Positions 9,608 through 18,334 of a stretch of DNA of 43,533 nucleotides are shown here, piece by piece; position 1 is the first letter of the stretch, and each line of letters opens with the position of its first letter. Source of the stretch: Ferruginibacter sp. (lineage in GTDB: Bacteria > Bacteroidota > Bacteroidia > Chitinophagales > Chitinophagaceae); assembly GCA_014379905.1 (NCBI GenBank), contig JACMKX010000012.1, positions 1 through 43,533 on the forward strand. The letters run 5' to 3'. A program made the position numbers and the translations under genes. Below the pieces are notes generated by a model that worked only from the letters and a program-made list of their open reading frames with translations, had not been told where the DNA came from and did no database searches.

Positions 9608-9850
9608 GTGCCGCCCCAGCAGGGCCTGCCTGCCAATACCATGTTCAGCCACAAAACAGGCTGGTGGAGTTTTTACACGCATGATGTGGGCATTGCAGAA
9701 GATGGTACAATAAAATATGTAATGGCTGTGTTTACACCGGTAAAGGAAGCGGGTATGAATGGCAGTTTAAAGTTACTTGCTCAAAAAATTCACACACTTA
9801 TAAAGGAACGACATCGCTGGCAGCTAACCCTATTTCGGTACCCGGAATAG
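9608..9850 (+). pseudogene. C-terminal fragment of a class A beta-lactamase-like serine hydrolase
   Basis: The 80-residue frame contains LPANTMFSHKTGWW, then THDVGIAEDGTIKYVMAVF. This matches the end of class A beta-lactamases and related serine hydrolases: the KTG triad, then the NDVGI...G..Y.LAVF strand. The catalytic SxxK and SDN blocks are absent and there is no room for them upstream. An out-of-frame signal-like stretch starts with ATG at 9572 (MKFLTPLILLIS). The frame begins at GTG 9608. It therefore looks like a deleted, non-functional remnant that keeps only the last quarter of the enzyme. Confidence 0.55.
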
Positions 9851-9885
9851 GGCACCTGCTGAATAATTCTTTTTAACTTTACCCT

Positions 9886-10338
9886 ATGCGAAAGATATTT
9901 TTATTCCTGTGTTTTTGTTTAATGGCTGGCCTTGCCCAGGCACAGCTGCAGGAACTGGAAACCGGCGGATGGTCTGTCATCGGGCATATAAAAAGAGTGG
10001 GCAGCACCATTGCCAAAATGGAGTACAAAGTTTCCGGCAATGATACTGCCTATAATTTATTGATGAAGGATTTTAAAAAACAGCAGGAGACCAATTATTT
10101 CAGCCTCGGCTTTAGAAGCACGGGTAATAGTTTTGGTCGCTTTTACGACCTGCTTCAATCCTTCTTTCTCCCCGAAAATAAAAGTAAAAAATACATGAAA
10201 ACTTTTCGCCTGGGCAATGAAGCTGTAAACCTTCAGCATATCGCCATTATCGGCAGCAAAGGCGTACGGCTTACCACGAGCGAAGGCTATATTAATTTAT
10301 CGGGAAAAGATATTGATAAGCTGTTTGGCAGGAGGTGA
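9886..10338 (+). CDS. exported hypothetical protein
   Basis: This 150-residue protein has a strong signal peptide (MRKIFLFLCFCLMAGLAQAQ) and a soluble mature part of about 130 residues. No family is recognised. Motif-like stretches are WSVIGHIKRVGSTIAKMEYKV near the mature start and FYDLLQSFFLPENKS near the middle. The composition is mixed alpha/beta without membrane segments, so a periplasmic location is inferred. It stands alone between the beta-lactamase remnant and a 301-bp spacer, with no obvious terminator. Confidence 0.65.
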   Translation: MRKIFLFLCFCLMAGLAQAQLQELETGGWSVIGHIKRVGSTIAKMEYKVSGNDTAYNLLMKDFKKQQETNYFSLGFRSTGNSFGRFYDLLQSFFLPENKSKKYMKTFRLGNEAVNLQHIAIIGSKGVRLTTSEGYINLSGKDIDKLFGRR

Positions 10339-10639
10339 TGACAGTTTACTTTCAACTTGTTTGGCCATATAAATAGTTCAACTTTCAACGGGCTGTGGTT
10401 TCACTTTTAATGTTTTGTAGAGGTATTTATAGCTAAATTAGTTTTACTCCTAAACAATTTCCTGGCATAAATAATTATCACAAATTACATTGTTTTCATA
10501 CGTTTAATATTGGTATAAAATTCATCAGTTTTTGCCCTAAAAATGTGGTAAATGTACCCCGAAATACAGCGTATGCATCTGTTTAATAACCGGAATATTC
10601 TGGCATAGATTTGTATGAACCGATACCAAAAGAAGTGCT
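10339..10639. other. intergenic spacer without a gene
   Basis: AT-rich. It contains two similar short stretches (TTTCAACTTG near 10350 and TTTCAACGGG near 10383) and the putative -7 box at 10606. I see no conserved gene or RNA. Confidence 0.5.
10606..10613 (+). promoter_or_regulatory. putative Bacteroidota -7 box
   Basis: TAGATTTG fits TAnnTTTG and would start transcription near 10620, 20 nt before the ATG at 10640. No good -33 element is seen. Confidence 0.35.
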
Positions 10640-11200
10640 ATGTATTCCCCTAAAATTAATACCGTCAGTGTCTTAAATGGTCTTGCCCTGATTAATGCTG
10701 AAAGGATAACCGGTTATAATAAAGTATTGCAATTGCTACCTGATGATACAACTGCCTATCACAAATATGCCAGGCTGCGATCGCCCCTGGCCGATATAGT
10801 TCGTGAAACAATGAAGTTTTGCCGTACGCTGGAAAATATCGTTCTTATAGAAGGAGGGAAGAATGATCAGAACATTAAAGTGAACCAGGAATTATTGGAG
10901 CTGGCAAAAGATATAGGTACTGCCTTTACCGGTTTATCGAAAGATGGCTTTCTGCCGGCTTGTGAATTGTGTGAACATCTTTCACAAAAAGCTTATAGCC
11001 TGGCATTGGATCAATCACTGCAGCCGGAGCTTTACCAGATTGTTGGTGCACAGAAACTGGAATTGCAAAAATCGCAGGCGTCTATCCGGTCTTTACAAAA
11101 TAGGTTAACTCCAGCCGTCAACGACAATAATAAAGATGTCAATGACGATCTCCATAAATTAACAAATCCGGGTAAACCCATATTACTGGCAGCCGGGTAA
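10640..11200 (+). CDS. DUF2383/PA2169-like four-helix protein (divergent)
   Basis: This 186-residue all-helical protein aligns at its N-terminus (VLNGLALINAERITGYNKVL) with the DUF2383 protein at 23.06-23.54 kb (TLNELVLINNDRVAGYEKAL). It also shares the late CELCEHLSQKAYSLAL / CETGEDAAQRAYQSAL segment and the closing coiled segment. These ferritin-like bundles are linked to stress responses; their biochemistry is unknown to me. This copy has a C-terminal polar extension of about 30 residues and lacks the acidic tract of the other. It is probably a diverged paralogue. It is followed 76 bp later by an FAD protein on the same strand. Confidence 0.6.
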   Translation: MYSPKINTVSVLNGLALINAERITGYNKVLQLLPDDTTAYHKYARLRSPLADIVRETMKFCRTLENIVLIEGGKNDQNIKVNQELLELAKDIGTAFTGLSKDGFLPACELCEHLSQKAYSLALDQSLQPELYQIVGAQKLELQKSQASIRSLQNRLTPAVNDNNKDVNDDLHKLTNPGKPILLAAG

Positions 11201-11276
11201 AATAACCTGGTTTAATTTCACTGCTATTGTCCAAAACTATTCCTTTACCTGATCCACCGGGATAAAAAAAAGTATT

Positions 11277-12992
11277 ATGACCAGCAAAACAACAGGACTC
11301 ATCGGCGGCGGACCCGCGGCAATATTTATGTACAAACGATTGACCGAATCGCATGGTTCCGGCATCCACATACATATATTTGAAAAAAATGAACAATTAG
11401 GGGTGGGTATGCCCTATAGTAAATACGGTGCCTGCGGCGAACATATTACCAATGTTTCTGGTAATGAAATTCCATTTATACAAGCAGAGATGCATGACTG
11501 GATCTATAAAGCACCCGCTGAGTTGAAAGAGCGTTTTGATATTGACCCCGCGTTGTTCAATGATTATAAAGTAGTTCCCCGCTTATTGTTTGGCGCCTAC
11601 CTGGCCGACCAGTTTGAGGCCTTGCAAAAAGTAGCTAAAATAAAAGGAATAAAAACAACCGTTCATTTAAATACGATTGTAACTGATGTACAGGACGGGA
11701 AAAATAAAGTGATCATACTCACCGGTGATGACAAGCAATATGATTTTGATGAAGTAGTAATATGTACCGGTCATAGCTGGCCCAAAATTCAGGAAGGCAA
11801 AGTACCCAACTGGTTTGATTCTCCTTACCCGCCACAAAAACTGGCGAAGCAAATTAATTACCCGGTTGCTATTAAAGGCAGTGCACTTACTGCGATAGAT
11901 GCGATAAGGACCCTGGCAAGAAGCAATGGTAGTTTTAATAAGAATGAAGATCATACACTCACTTACACCTTACACGAAAAAAGTGCAGGGTTTAAAATAG
12001 CCATGCATTCCCTAGATGGTATGATGCCGGCCATCAGGTTTCATTTAAAAGACACGCAGCTCTCTCAGGGCGAAGTGATAGGGGAAGAAGAAGGCTGGAT
12101 GATAAAAAAAGAGCATGCTGGTTTTATTCCGCTGGACCTCATTTACGAAAGAAATTTTTTGCAGCCCTTAAAACAACAGCAACCTGATTTTTATGAAACA
12201 ATAAAATATCTCAAGATGGAGGAGTTTGTTGCGCACATGATGGAATTGCGGGAACGGGTAGATGGTTTTACTTTATTTAAAGCAGAGTATAAAGAAGCAG
12301 AACAGTCTATTAAACGAAAAGAATCAATAGCCTGGAAGGAAATGCTGGCCACCTTAAGTTATGCAATGAACTACCCGGCAAAACATTTAAGTGCCGAAGA
12401 TATGCTGCGGTTAAAAAAAGTGCTTATGCCGCTTATTTCTATTATCATCGCTTTTGTACCACAAACATCCTGCAGGGAATTGCTTGCCTTGCATGATGCC
12501 GGCATATTGGAACTGGTAGCAGTAGACAGGAACAGCAAAGTGGTTGCCGGGGCAGAAGGAGCAGTATATTATTTTTCCAGCGAAGAAGGACACGAAATAT
12601 CCCGGCAGTATAAAATGTATGTAGATGCTACCGGCCAGCCACAATTTATGTACGATGACTTTCCTTTTAAGGGATTAAAAGAAAGTGGGAGCATTAGTGC
12701 CGCCTATATAAATTTTAAAGAAGCATCAGCAGGGAAGGCAGAAAAAGAAAGCGGTAATGAACAGGTAGCAAAAGATGACAACGGTAATTATTACCTGAAA
12801 GTGCCGGGCATACAGATCAATGATCATTTTCAGGTGCTGGATAAAGCAGGCGCTTACAACCGCAGGATCTATATTATGGCTGTACCGCATATTGGCGGTC
12901 TAAATCCTGACTATTCAGGATTGGATTTTTGCGAAGCAGCATCAGCAAGGATCATAAAATCGATGCTAACAGAATTCCCGGAAATTTTTTAA
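11277..12992 (+). CDS. FAD/NAD(P)-binding domain protein
   Basis: This 571-residue flavoprotein of the FAD-NAD(P)-binding family (PF13454/COG4529 type) opens with the dinucleotide motif GLIGGGPAAIF. It continues with FEKNEQLGVGMPYS (FAD ribose Glu and the family's G.G.PYS block), the VICTGHSWP strand near residue 162, a second nucleotide-binding region near IKGSALTAIDAIRTLA (about 200), and YVDATGQPQ late in the chain. Length is typical. The substrate is unknown; relatives are often annotated as hydroxyacylglutathione-like or siderophore-related by context only. Its stop overlaps the stop of the convergent kinase gene by four bases, and no terminator hairpin lies between them. Confidence 0.75.
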   Translation: MTSKTTGLIGGGPAAIFMYKRLTESHGSGIHIHIFEKNEQLGVGMPYSKYGACGEHITNVSGNEIPFIQAEMHDWIYKAPAELKERFDIDPALFNDYKVVPRLLFGAYLADQFEALQKVAKIKGIKTTVHLNTIVTDVQDGKNKVIILTGDDKQYDFDEVVICTGHSWPKIQEGKVPNWFDSPYPPQKLAKQINYPVAIKGSALTAIDAIRTLARSNGSFNKNEDHTLTYTLHEKSAGFKIAMHSLDGMMPAIRFHLKDTQLSQGEVIGEEEGWMIKKEHAGFIPLDLIYERNFLQPLKQQQPDFYETIKYLKMEEFVAHMMELRERVDGFTLFKAEYKEAEQSIKRKESIAWKEMLATLSYAMNYPAKHLSAEDMLRLKKVLMPLISIIIAFVPQTSCRELLALHDAGILELVAVDRNSKVVAGAEGAVYYFSSEEGHEISRQYKMYVDATGQPQFMYDDFPFKGLKESGSISAAYINFKEASAGKAEKESGNEQVAKDDNGNYYLKVPGIQINDHFQVLDKAGAYNRRIYIMAVPHIGGLNPDYSGLDFCEAASARIIKSMLTEFPEIF

Positions 12993-14770
12993 TTAAATAA
13001 TATTTTTAACTCACATCCTTTACCTGGAGTTGAACTAACATTCATTATTCCATTGAATAAAGAAGCCCTTGTTTTAATATTTAAAAAGCCAATGCCGCGG
13101 GATTTAATGCCGGTATCAAAACCCACACCGTCATCTTTAATGTTTAGCAGTATGGTGCCGTTGTGCTCAACAAGTTTCAGTACAACGTTTCGGGCATTGG
13201 CATATTTACTGATATTATTGAACTGCTCCTGGGCAATTCTATAAATGGCCAGTTTTAATTTGTCGGGCATCGATGCTTCGTTGATCTTACTTACCTGTTT
13301 TTCTATTTTTAATGGGGTGCTTTTTTGCAATGTATCCACCAGCCGGTCAAGCGCATCGGCCAATCCGTATTCTTCAATAAAAGGCGAGATCATGGAATGA
13401 GACAAATTTCTCAGTTCAACAGTAGCTTCTTTCAGCAGCCTGTCTGCTTCATCCATGTGAGGATGCACTTCCTTGATCTCAGATTTTTTTGCTATGCCGA
13501 GGTAAAGTTTTGCGGAAGCCAGTAATTGCTGAACATTGTCATGCAGTTCTCTTCCTATTTCCTGCCTTTCAGTTTCTGCTGCTGTTATCATTGCATCCGT
13601 TAATTCCATTTGGTTCCTGTTCTTTTCTTCGGCTAGTTGCTGTTCAGCTTTTTTTCGGTCATCTATTACGTGGAAAAAAGCCAGTAGTCTTTTTTTGCCC
13701 GCTATATCAGCCTTTGTTAAACTTACTTCTACCCAGTGAATGCTGCCGTCCTTGTATTTTACCTGCCACTCAAAAACCTGGTCTCCTTTTTCTGTAACCA
13801 TTTTTATTTTTTCGCTGGCATCTGCAGGGGTAAATCCTTCGTTTAACGAAGAGATATGTGACGGATGACCGGTTATTAACTCTTCTTTTAAATAGCCTGT
13901 TAACAAACAGCCTTTTGCGTTGCAATCAATTATTCTTCCTGTTTTAATCTCTATAATAAATATGGCATCACTTGCTTTTTCAAAAATTTCCCGGTAGTTA
14001 CGTTCCGCTCTTTCTAATACTGTAAGGGTTTTTTTGTGCAGGGAGATTTCCCGTGTTAGATTTTTATTGGAAGTCGCCAGTAGCGAAGTTCTTTCTGTAA
14101 TTAATATCTCCAGGCGTTTATTTTCCGATATAGCCTGAGGTTTTGTCAGTTTTTCTGCGGGTACTTCCAGTATTTCCCATTTTCCGTTGCGTTTGGCCAG
14201 CGCACAATCGTGCACATGCGCCACTTCCAATATGGAAGATGCATTGCATTTAGTCAAAGGATAGGTACATAGTACAATCATTCGCCTGTTGGGAAAAGTG
14301 GTATTCAATTCTCTTTCATATTCAATAAAATTTCTCCATACATCTCTTTCAAGCCAGCTTTCATTTCCGTGTACCCGCATGCCATCAAATCCGGAAGCCA
14401 CAGCGCTATCCATTTTTTCGATCCACCCATTCATAACTTTTTCGGCATTAAATTCACCATCTTCCAGGTACCAGTCGGAGTACGCAATGATCTCAATACT
14501 TTTTTTATCAATATATTTTTGAAGATCAGGAATAGCTTTGTACAATGCTTCCCAGGCCTCGTGTATCGGAAGTTGCGATGCTACCCATAGGCAGAATTCA
14601 TTGTTTTCCAATCCGGCTTTATAATATGGAATAAGTATTTCCAGCAGGTCTTCTTTGCTGTCGTAAAAATTGCAGATATGACTTCCCCAGGGAAGATCTC
14701 CCAGTACATCAATACCGGAAACTCTTAAATCTTCAGTTGCAGCTGTTGCTTCATCTTCATTTTGAATCAT
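12989..14770 (-). CDS. MEDS-PAS sensor histidine kinase (HisKA_3 type)
   Basis: This is a 593-residue cytoplasmic kinase. Residues about 22-190 form a MEDS domain (LPWGSHICNFYDSKEDLLEI at the start, then CTYPLTKCNASSILEVAHVH), the sensor module first seen in methanogen and methylotroph sensory proteins such as DcmR. A coiled linker (about 215-255) and one PAS domain (about 258-375, YREIFEKASDAIFI) follow. The dimerisation/phosphoacceptor helix has ERQEIGRELHDNVQQLLA, with His in ELHDN as in NarL-partner kinases. The ATPase domain has the DDGVGFD and GIGFLNIKTRA boxes. No membrane segment is seen. A LuxR/NarL-type regulator would be the expected partner, but none is in the window. Confidence 0.88.
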   Translation of the reverse strand: MIQNEDEATAATEDLRVSGIDVLGDLPWGSHICNFYDSKEDLLEILIPYYKAGLENNEFCLWVASQLPIHEAWEALYKAIPDLQKYIDKKSIEIIAYSDWYLEDGEFNAEKVMNGWIEKMDSAVASGFDGMRVHGNESWLERDVWRNFIEYERELNTTFPNRRMIVLCTYPLTKCNASSILEVAHVHDCALAKRNGKWEILEVPAEKLTKPQAISENKRLEILITERTSLLATSNKNLTREISLHKKTLTVLERAERNYREIFEKASDAIFIIEIKTGRIIDCNAKGCLLTGYLKEELITGHPSHISSLNEGFTPADASEKIKMVTEKGDQVFEWQVKYKDGSIHWVEVSLTKADIAGKKRLLAFFHVIDDRKKAEQQLAEEKNRNQMELTDAMITAAETERQEIGRELHDNVQQLLASAKLYLGIAKKSEIKEVHPHMDEADRLLKEATVELRNLSHSMISPFIEEYGLADALDRLVDTLQKSTPLKIEKQVSKINEASMPDKLKLAIYRIAQEQFNNISKYANARNVVLKLVEHNGTILLNIKDDGVGFDTGIKSRGIGFLNIKTRASLFNGIMNVSSTPGKGCELKILFN

Positions 14771-15022
14771 ACACGGATTATTAGGGTAGAGTAAACAATA
14801 GGTTTACCGTTGCACATGACCGGGCATCACAACTAAGGTAGGGTGTTCTCTTTGGTAAGTCAACAATGCTGCCACGGTTCAGCAATACAGATCATAACGG
14901 TAATCTGTAGCAGAAATTTATTGTTTTAAGCAATTTAAAAAAATATGGAGACACTATGTGGAGTGTAAGTGGCTATTGTTGCCCGTTTATAGTAAGTTGG
15001 GAGGTGCTAAGACGGGAATAAC

Positions 15023-16102
15023 TTACTTATTTGAATTAAAAATGATGCGGATCTCTGTTCCCTCATTTAAAAGGCTTTGTAATTCAACTACTCCACCGGC
15101 ACTCTTTACCAGTTGTTTTACCAGGTATAAGCCTATACCGGATCCTTCTATTGCATTATCTATCCGGTAATACTTTGAAAAAACTGCAGTCTGCTTTGCC
15201 GTATCAATTCCCAGACCATTGTCCTTAATACTAATGATCACCTGGTTTTCTTTGGAAAAACTACTGACAAATATTTCCGGCGTTCTTTCGGGAGACCGGT
15301 ATTTGATAGCATTGTTTACCAGGTTAAATATGATACTTCTCAACTTTCTCCTTGAAAAACTTAATTCCGTGACCTGTAACTCCCATTTTAAAATGGTACC
15401 GGATGCGCTTATATCATCACTCAAAGTAAGCCGCACATCTTCCAGTATATTTTCAAGATCCAGTAATTCTACATGCGATTTATATTTATGATCGGCTTCT
15501 CTTACTTCGGTGAGATCCTGAATGAGTTTTTGCATATTGTTCAACGATCTTTCTACTATAGTCAGCAATGAGTCAAATTCAACCTGGTCAGATGGGTTTA
15601 TTGATTTAAATTGTTCAATAGCCAATATCATGTTTGACAACGGGTTCCTGATATCGTGCGACAATGTATCCAGCAGCGTTTCATGATCAGCAATTAATTT
15701 TTCCTGCTCCTTTAGATCTTTTATGCGATAGGTGATCTCTACAAAAGTTACAATTACCCCGTTGGCAACATTCCCTTTTTTTTGAACGTAGGGAATAATA
15801 TTCATCTGGTACCAACGCTTATCAGAAGTTTGGATCTCCTTTTCCAATATTTCGTTATCTGCAATTACTTTTTCTACATTTTCTATAAAAGAAGGGAAAC
15901 GAAAATTGTCATGAATGTCCCGGATAGGCTGGTTAAGGTCTGCCGCAGAAAGATTAAACTGCTTCATTGCCGGCGGAGTAAATTTTCGCAGGCGCAGATC
16001 TCCATCAATAAATAATTGTGGAATAATGGTATTTCGGAAATAATTTTCCAGCTCATCATTTTGCCGGGTGAGTTTTGCAATTATATCTTCGTTTGTAGGC
16101 AT
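15023..16102 (-). CDS. PAS sensor histidine kinase
   Basis: This 359-residue soluble kinase starts with a short helix, then a PAS domain (about 15-130: NYFRNTIIPQLFIDGDLRLR ... VIVTFVEIT). The HisKA dimer helix follows, with TLSHDIRNPLSNMI (His near 150). The ATPase domain (about 245-356) has N box NLVNNAIKYRS, G1 IKDNGLGID and G2 GSGIGLYLVKQL. The PAS segment aligns closely with the kinase part of the CheB/CheR-type hybrid at the right edge of the window, so this looks like a detached version of that module. No partner regulator is adjacent. The 252-bp gap to the kinase at 14770 holds no recognised element. Confidence 0.87.
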   Translation of the reverse strand: MPTNEDIIAKLTRQNDELENYFRNTIIPQLFIDGDLRLRKFTPPAMKQFNLSAADLNQPIRDIHDNFRFPSFIENVEKVIADNEILEKEIQTSDKRWYQMNIIPYVQKKGNVANGVIVTFVEITYRIKDLKEQEKLIADHETLLDTLSHDIRNPLSNMILAIEQFKSINPSDQVEFDSLLTIVERSLNNMQKLIQDLTEVREADHKYKSHVELLDLENILEDVRLTLSDDISASGTILKWELQVTELSFSRRKLRSIIFNLVNNAIKYRSPERTPEIFVSSFSKENQVIISIKDNGLGIDTAKQTAVFSKYYRIDNAIEGSGIGLYLVKQLVKSAGGVVELQSLLNEGTEIRIIFNSNK

Positions 16103-16230
16103 AAGTACTTTCCTTACCTGTAAGTTAACAACAATGACAGTAACGAAATATTTTAATTTCCAGAAGATATTTCAATTTTTACCGCACCGCTGAATGTTTG
16201 GTGTTGACTATATATATTAGTTTTTGACTG

Positions 16231-16425
16231 GTGGCGGATATTATGCTGCAATTCTTTGAGCAATGCCAGCTGCGCAGGGTTTATATTTTCCCTGGCTTCG
16301 TAAGCGGCAGACCTGCCGAAAGGCCGCTCAACTCTACCCTAGCAAGCACTAAATACGGTCTGATGCCAATTTTTGAAGAAGGATTAGTATCTTATTACCT
16401 GCAAAAGGAACTGGTTTTTGCCTAA
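16231..16425 (+). pseudogene. possible 3' remnant of a sugar-nucleotide reductase (RmlD-like)
   Basis: A 64-residue frame directly before glf contains RPAERPLNSTLASTKYG, then FEEGLVSYY. This resembles the end of dTDP-4-dehydrorhamnose reductases (P.ArRPlNS.Ld..K followed by a W.EgL..yl helix). Nothing upstream resembles the Rossmann fold or the YxxxK motif. It ends 11 bp before the mutase start, the distance expected of an operon partner. The match is short and by eye; a chance ORF remains possible. Confidence 0.3.
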
Positions 16426-16436
16426 ACAAAAAAATA

Positions 16437-17570
16437 ATGAAAGCATATGATTTTTTAATTGTCGGCTCCGGGTTATTTGGAGCAACCTTTGCCCACCAGG
16501 CCACTCAAAAAGGATGGCGTTGCCTGGTGATAGACAAGCGGGCGCACACGGGAGGTAATATTTTTTGCAGGAACGAACATGGTATAAATATCCATGTGTA
16601 CGGCGCTCATATTTTTCACACCAATGATAAAAGGATATGGGATTTTGTAAACGGCTTTAGTGAGTTTAACCGCTACACTAACAGCCCCATGGCCAACTAC
16701 CACGGCAAATTATTTAACCTGCCATTTAATATGAACACTTTTTATAGCATGTGGGGTGTTACAACACCCAAAGAAGCACAGGATAAAATAAAGGAACAAA
16801 TTGCAGATCTTAATATTGATCATCCAAAAAACCTGGAAGAACAGGCGCTCAAATTAGTTGGAAGAGATATTTACGAGCAATTAATAAAAGGCTATACCGA
16901 AAAGCAATGGGGGAGAAAAGCTACTGAATTACCGGCATTTATAATTAAACGCCTGCCGGTAAGATTTACCTACGACAATAATTATTTTTCTGATAAATAC
17001 CAGGGCATTCCACAGGGCGGATATAATACTATTACAGCGGGATTGCTGAAAGGGATCGAGGTAAAAACAAATACAGATTTTTTTGCTGACCGTGAGTATT
17101 TTTCATCACTGGCGCACCGGCTTATTTATACCGGTCCGATAGATGAATATTTTAATTATACAGCAGGTGAATTGGAATACCGGAGCCTGAGGTTTGAACA
17201 TGAACATTTACAAATGGAAAATTACCAGGGCAATGCCGTGGTAAATTATACGGATGCCAATACAGCTTATACCCGCATCATTGAACACAAACACTTTGAA
17301 TTCGGTACACAGCCATCTACCATTGTTACAAAAGAATATTCTTCAGAATGGAAACCGGGCATGGAACGATTTTACCCTGTAAATGATGAAAGGAATAACC
17401 GCCGTTTTGATGAATACCAGCAGCTCGCAAAAAAAGAAGCAGGCGTGCTCTTTGGTGGCAGGCTGGCGGAGTATAAATATTATGATATGCACCAGGTGAT
17501 TGGATCCGCCCTGGCTAAATCTGCCAGGATACTGGAAACTTACTTTTCACCTGGTGATATATTCAGCTAA
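16437..17570 (+). CDS. glf: UDP-galactopyranose mutase
   Basis: This flavoenzyme converts UDP-galactopyranose to UDP-galactofuranose for cell-surface glycans. The 377 residues show the N-terminal FAD motif DFLIVGSGLFGATFA, the RAHTGGNIF block, the HVYGAHIFHTNDKRIW stretch with the conserved His loop, and the NLPFNMNTFYSMWG segment. The active-site Arg/Tyr region follows in KGYTEKQWGRKATELP, with the late FGGRLAEYKYYDMHQVIGSAL motif that binds FAD. Length is typical for bacterial Glf. No glycosyltransferase neighbours are present; the only possible partner is the reductase remnant just upstream. This is a confident identification. Confidence 0.96.
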   Translation: MKAYDFLIVGSGLFGATFAHQATQKGWRCLVIDKRAHTGGNIFCRNEHGINIHVYGAHIFHTNDKRIWDFVNGFSEFNRYTNSPMANYHGKLFNLPFNMNTFYSMWGVTTPKEAQDKIKEQIADLNIDHPKNLEEQALKLVGRDIYEQLIKGYTEKQWGRKATELPAFIIKRLPVRFTYDNNYFSDKYQGIPQGGYNTITAGLLKGIEVKTNTDFFADREYFSSLAHRLIYTGPIDEYFNYTAGELEYRSLRFEHEHLQMENYQGNAVVNYTDANTAYTRIIEHKHFEFGTQPSTIVTKEYSSEWKPGMERFYPVNDERNNRRFDEYQQLAKKEAGVLFGGRLAEYKYYDMHQVIGSALAKSARILETYFSPGDIFS

Positions 17571-17626
17571 ATGTCTCCGTTTAAGCAATTGCGATTATTT
17601 TAGGGAATAAAGTATATGGCTCCAAG

Positions 17627-18118
17627 CTAGCGCCGGGGTTCAACATTCCCTGTTAGTATTTTAGCATTAATGGCAGCACGCATCTGATCCAGTTCCTGTA
17701 ATTGTTGCTGTTTCCTTGTAAGGTCTTCCTCGTAGTGAGATATCTTTCTTTGAAGATCTTTTAATTTGCCATCAGCTGCCTGTGAATCCCTGGCCTCACC
17801 ATAAGCTTTGTTCGCTTTTTTTTTCGCTTTCTTTGCATCTTTTATTTTCCCATTGTTGGCTTTTGAAGCCTGGTCGCTGCTTGCAGATGCTGCATCAGCA
17901 GCATCTTTGTTAGCCTCCCGAACTTTTTCCTCGTAAGAAGGCAGCTCGTTTTTAGACTTAATCAATTTTGCATCCAGATCTGCGATATCTGCCTGCAATT
18001 TTATGTATGCTTTATTTAATTTTATTGTGTCGCTGGCTGATTTATATTTTTGGGCATATCCCGGGTTCGCAGCAAATAATAAAATTAGCAGGCAGAAGGG
18101 GTAGAAAATCGTTTTCAT
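17627..18118 (-). CDS. exported coiled-coil protein, unknown function
   Basis: This 163-residue protein has a signal peptide (MKTIFYPFCLLILLFAANPG, cut near GYAQ) followed by an almost entirely helical, Lys/Ala/Asp-rich chain. Heptad-like patterns run from about residue 35 to 155 (IKLNKAYIKLQADIADLDAK ... LQRKISHYEEDLTRKQQQLQ). The centre is an Ala/Lys-rich stretch (KDAKKAKKKANKAYGEA). A periplasmic elongated coiled coil is the natural reading. No family is recognised. It lies at the edge of the minus-strand stress block, 217 bp from the catalase stop and beyond a terminator, so it probably has its own promoter. Confidence 0.65.
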   Translation of the reverse strand: MKTIFYPFCLLILLFAANPGYAQKYKSASDTIKLNKAYIKLQADIADLDAKLIKSKNELPSYEEKVREANKDAADAASASSDQASKANNGKIKDAKKAKKKANKAYGEARDSQAADGKLKDLQRKISHYEEDLTRKQQQLQELDQMRAAINAKILTGNVEPRR

Positions 18119-18288
18119 AATTTGCGATTGTTAAATGAGTAAAAATTAAAAGTGATTGCAGATACTGCAGGCTGACTATAATTCATTGGAAAAATGACTA
18201 GACAAATATACATCTAATAGTTTGTCAATTGGGGCAGTATACTGTTAAAGGTTGGCTACCGCCAGGTGCCGGGATATAATTAATGATT

Positions 18289-18324
18289 AAAAAAACCGGC
18301 TGGGTTGAAAACCAGCCGGTTTTT
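18289..18324 (-). terminator. rho-independent terminator of the catalase gene
   Basis: AAAAACCGGCTGG and CCAGCCGGTTTTT form a 13-bp stem around TTGAAAA. It lies 11 bp beyond the catalase stop and has A/T flanks that would work in both directions. Confidence 0.88.
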
Positions 18325-18334
18325 CTAATCATTT

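Noticed and set aside
10601..10616. TGGCATAGATTTGTA as a second sigma-54 promoter
   Set aside because: The -24 and -12 elements are one base too close and the GC is absent.
13053..14590. Several + strand frames of 60-100 codons opposite the MEDS kinase
   Set aside because: They mirror the codon structure of the real minus-strand gene and lack any protein features.
14575..14600. Another copy of the palindromic element (ACCCATAGGC in the MEDS kinase)
   Set aside because: Only about eight bases match and they lie in conserved coding sequence.
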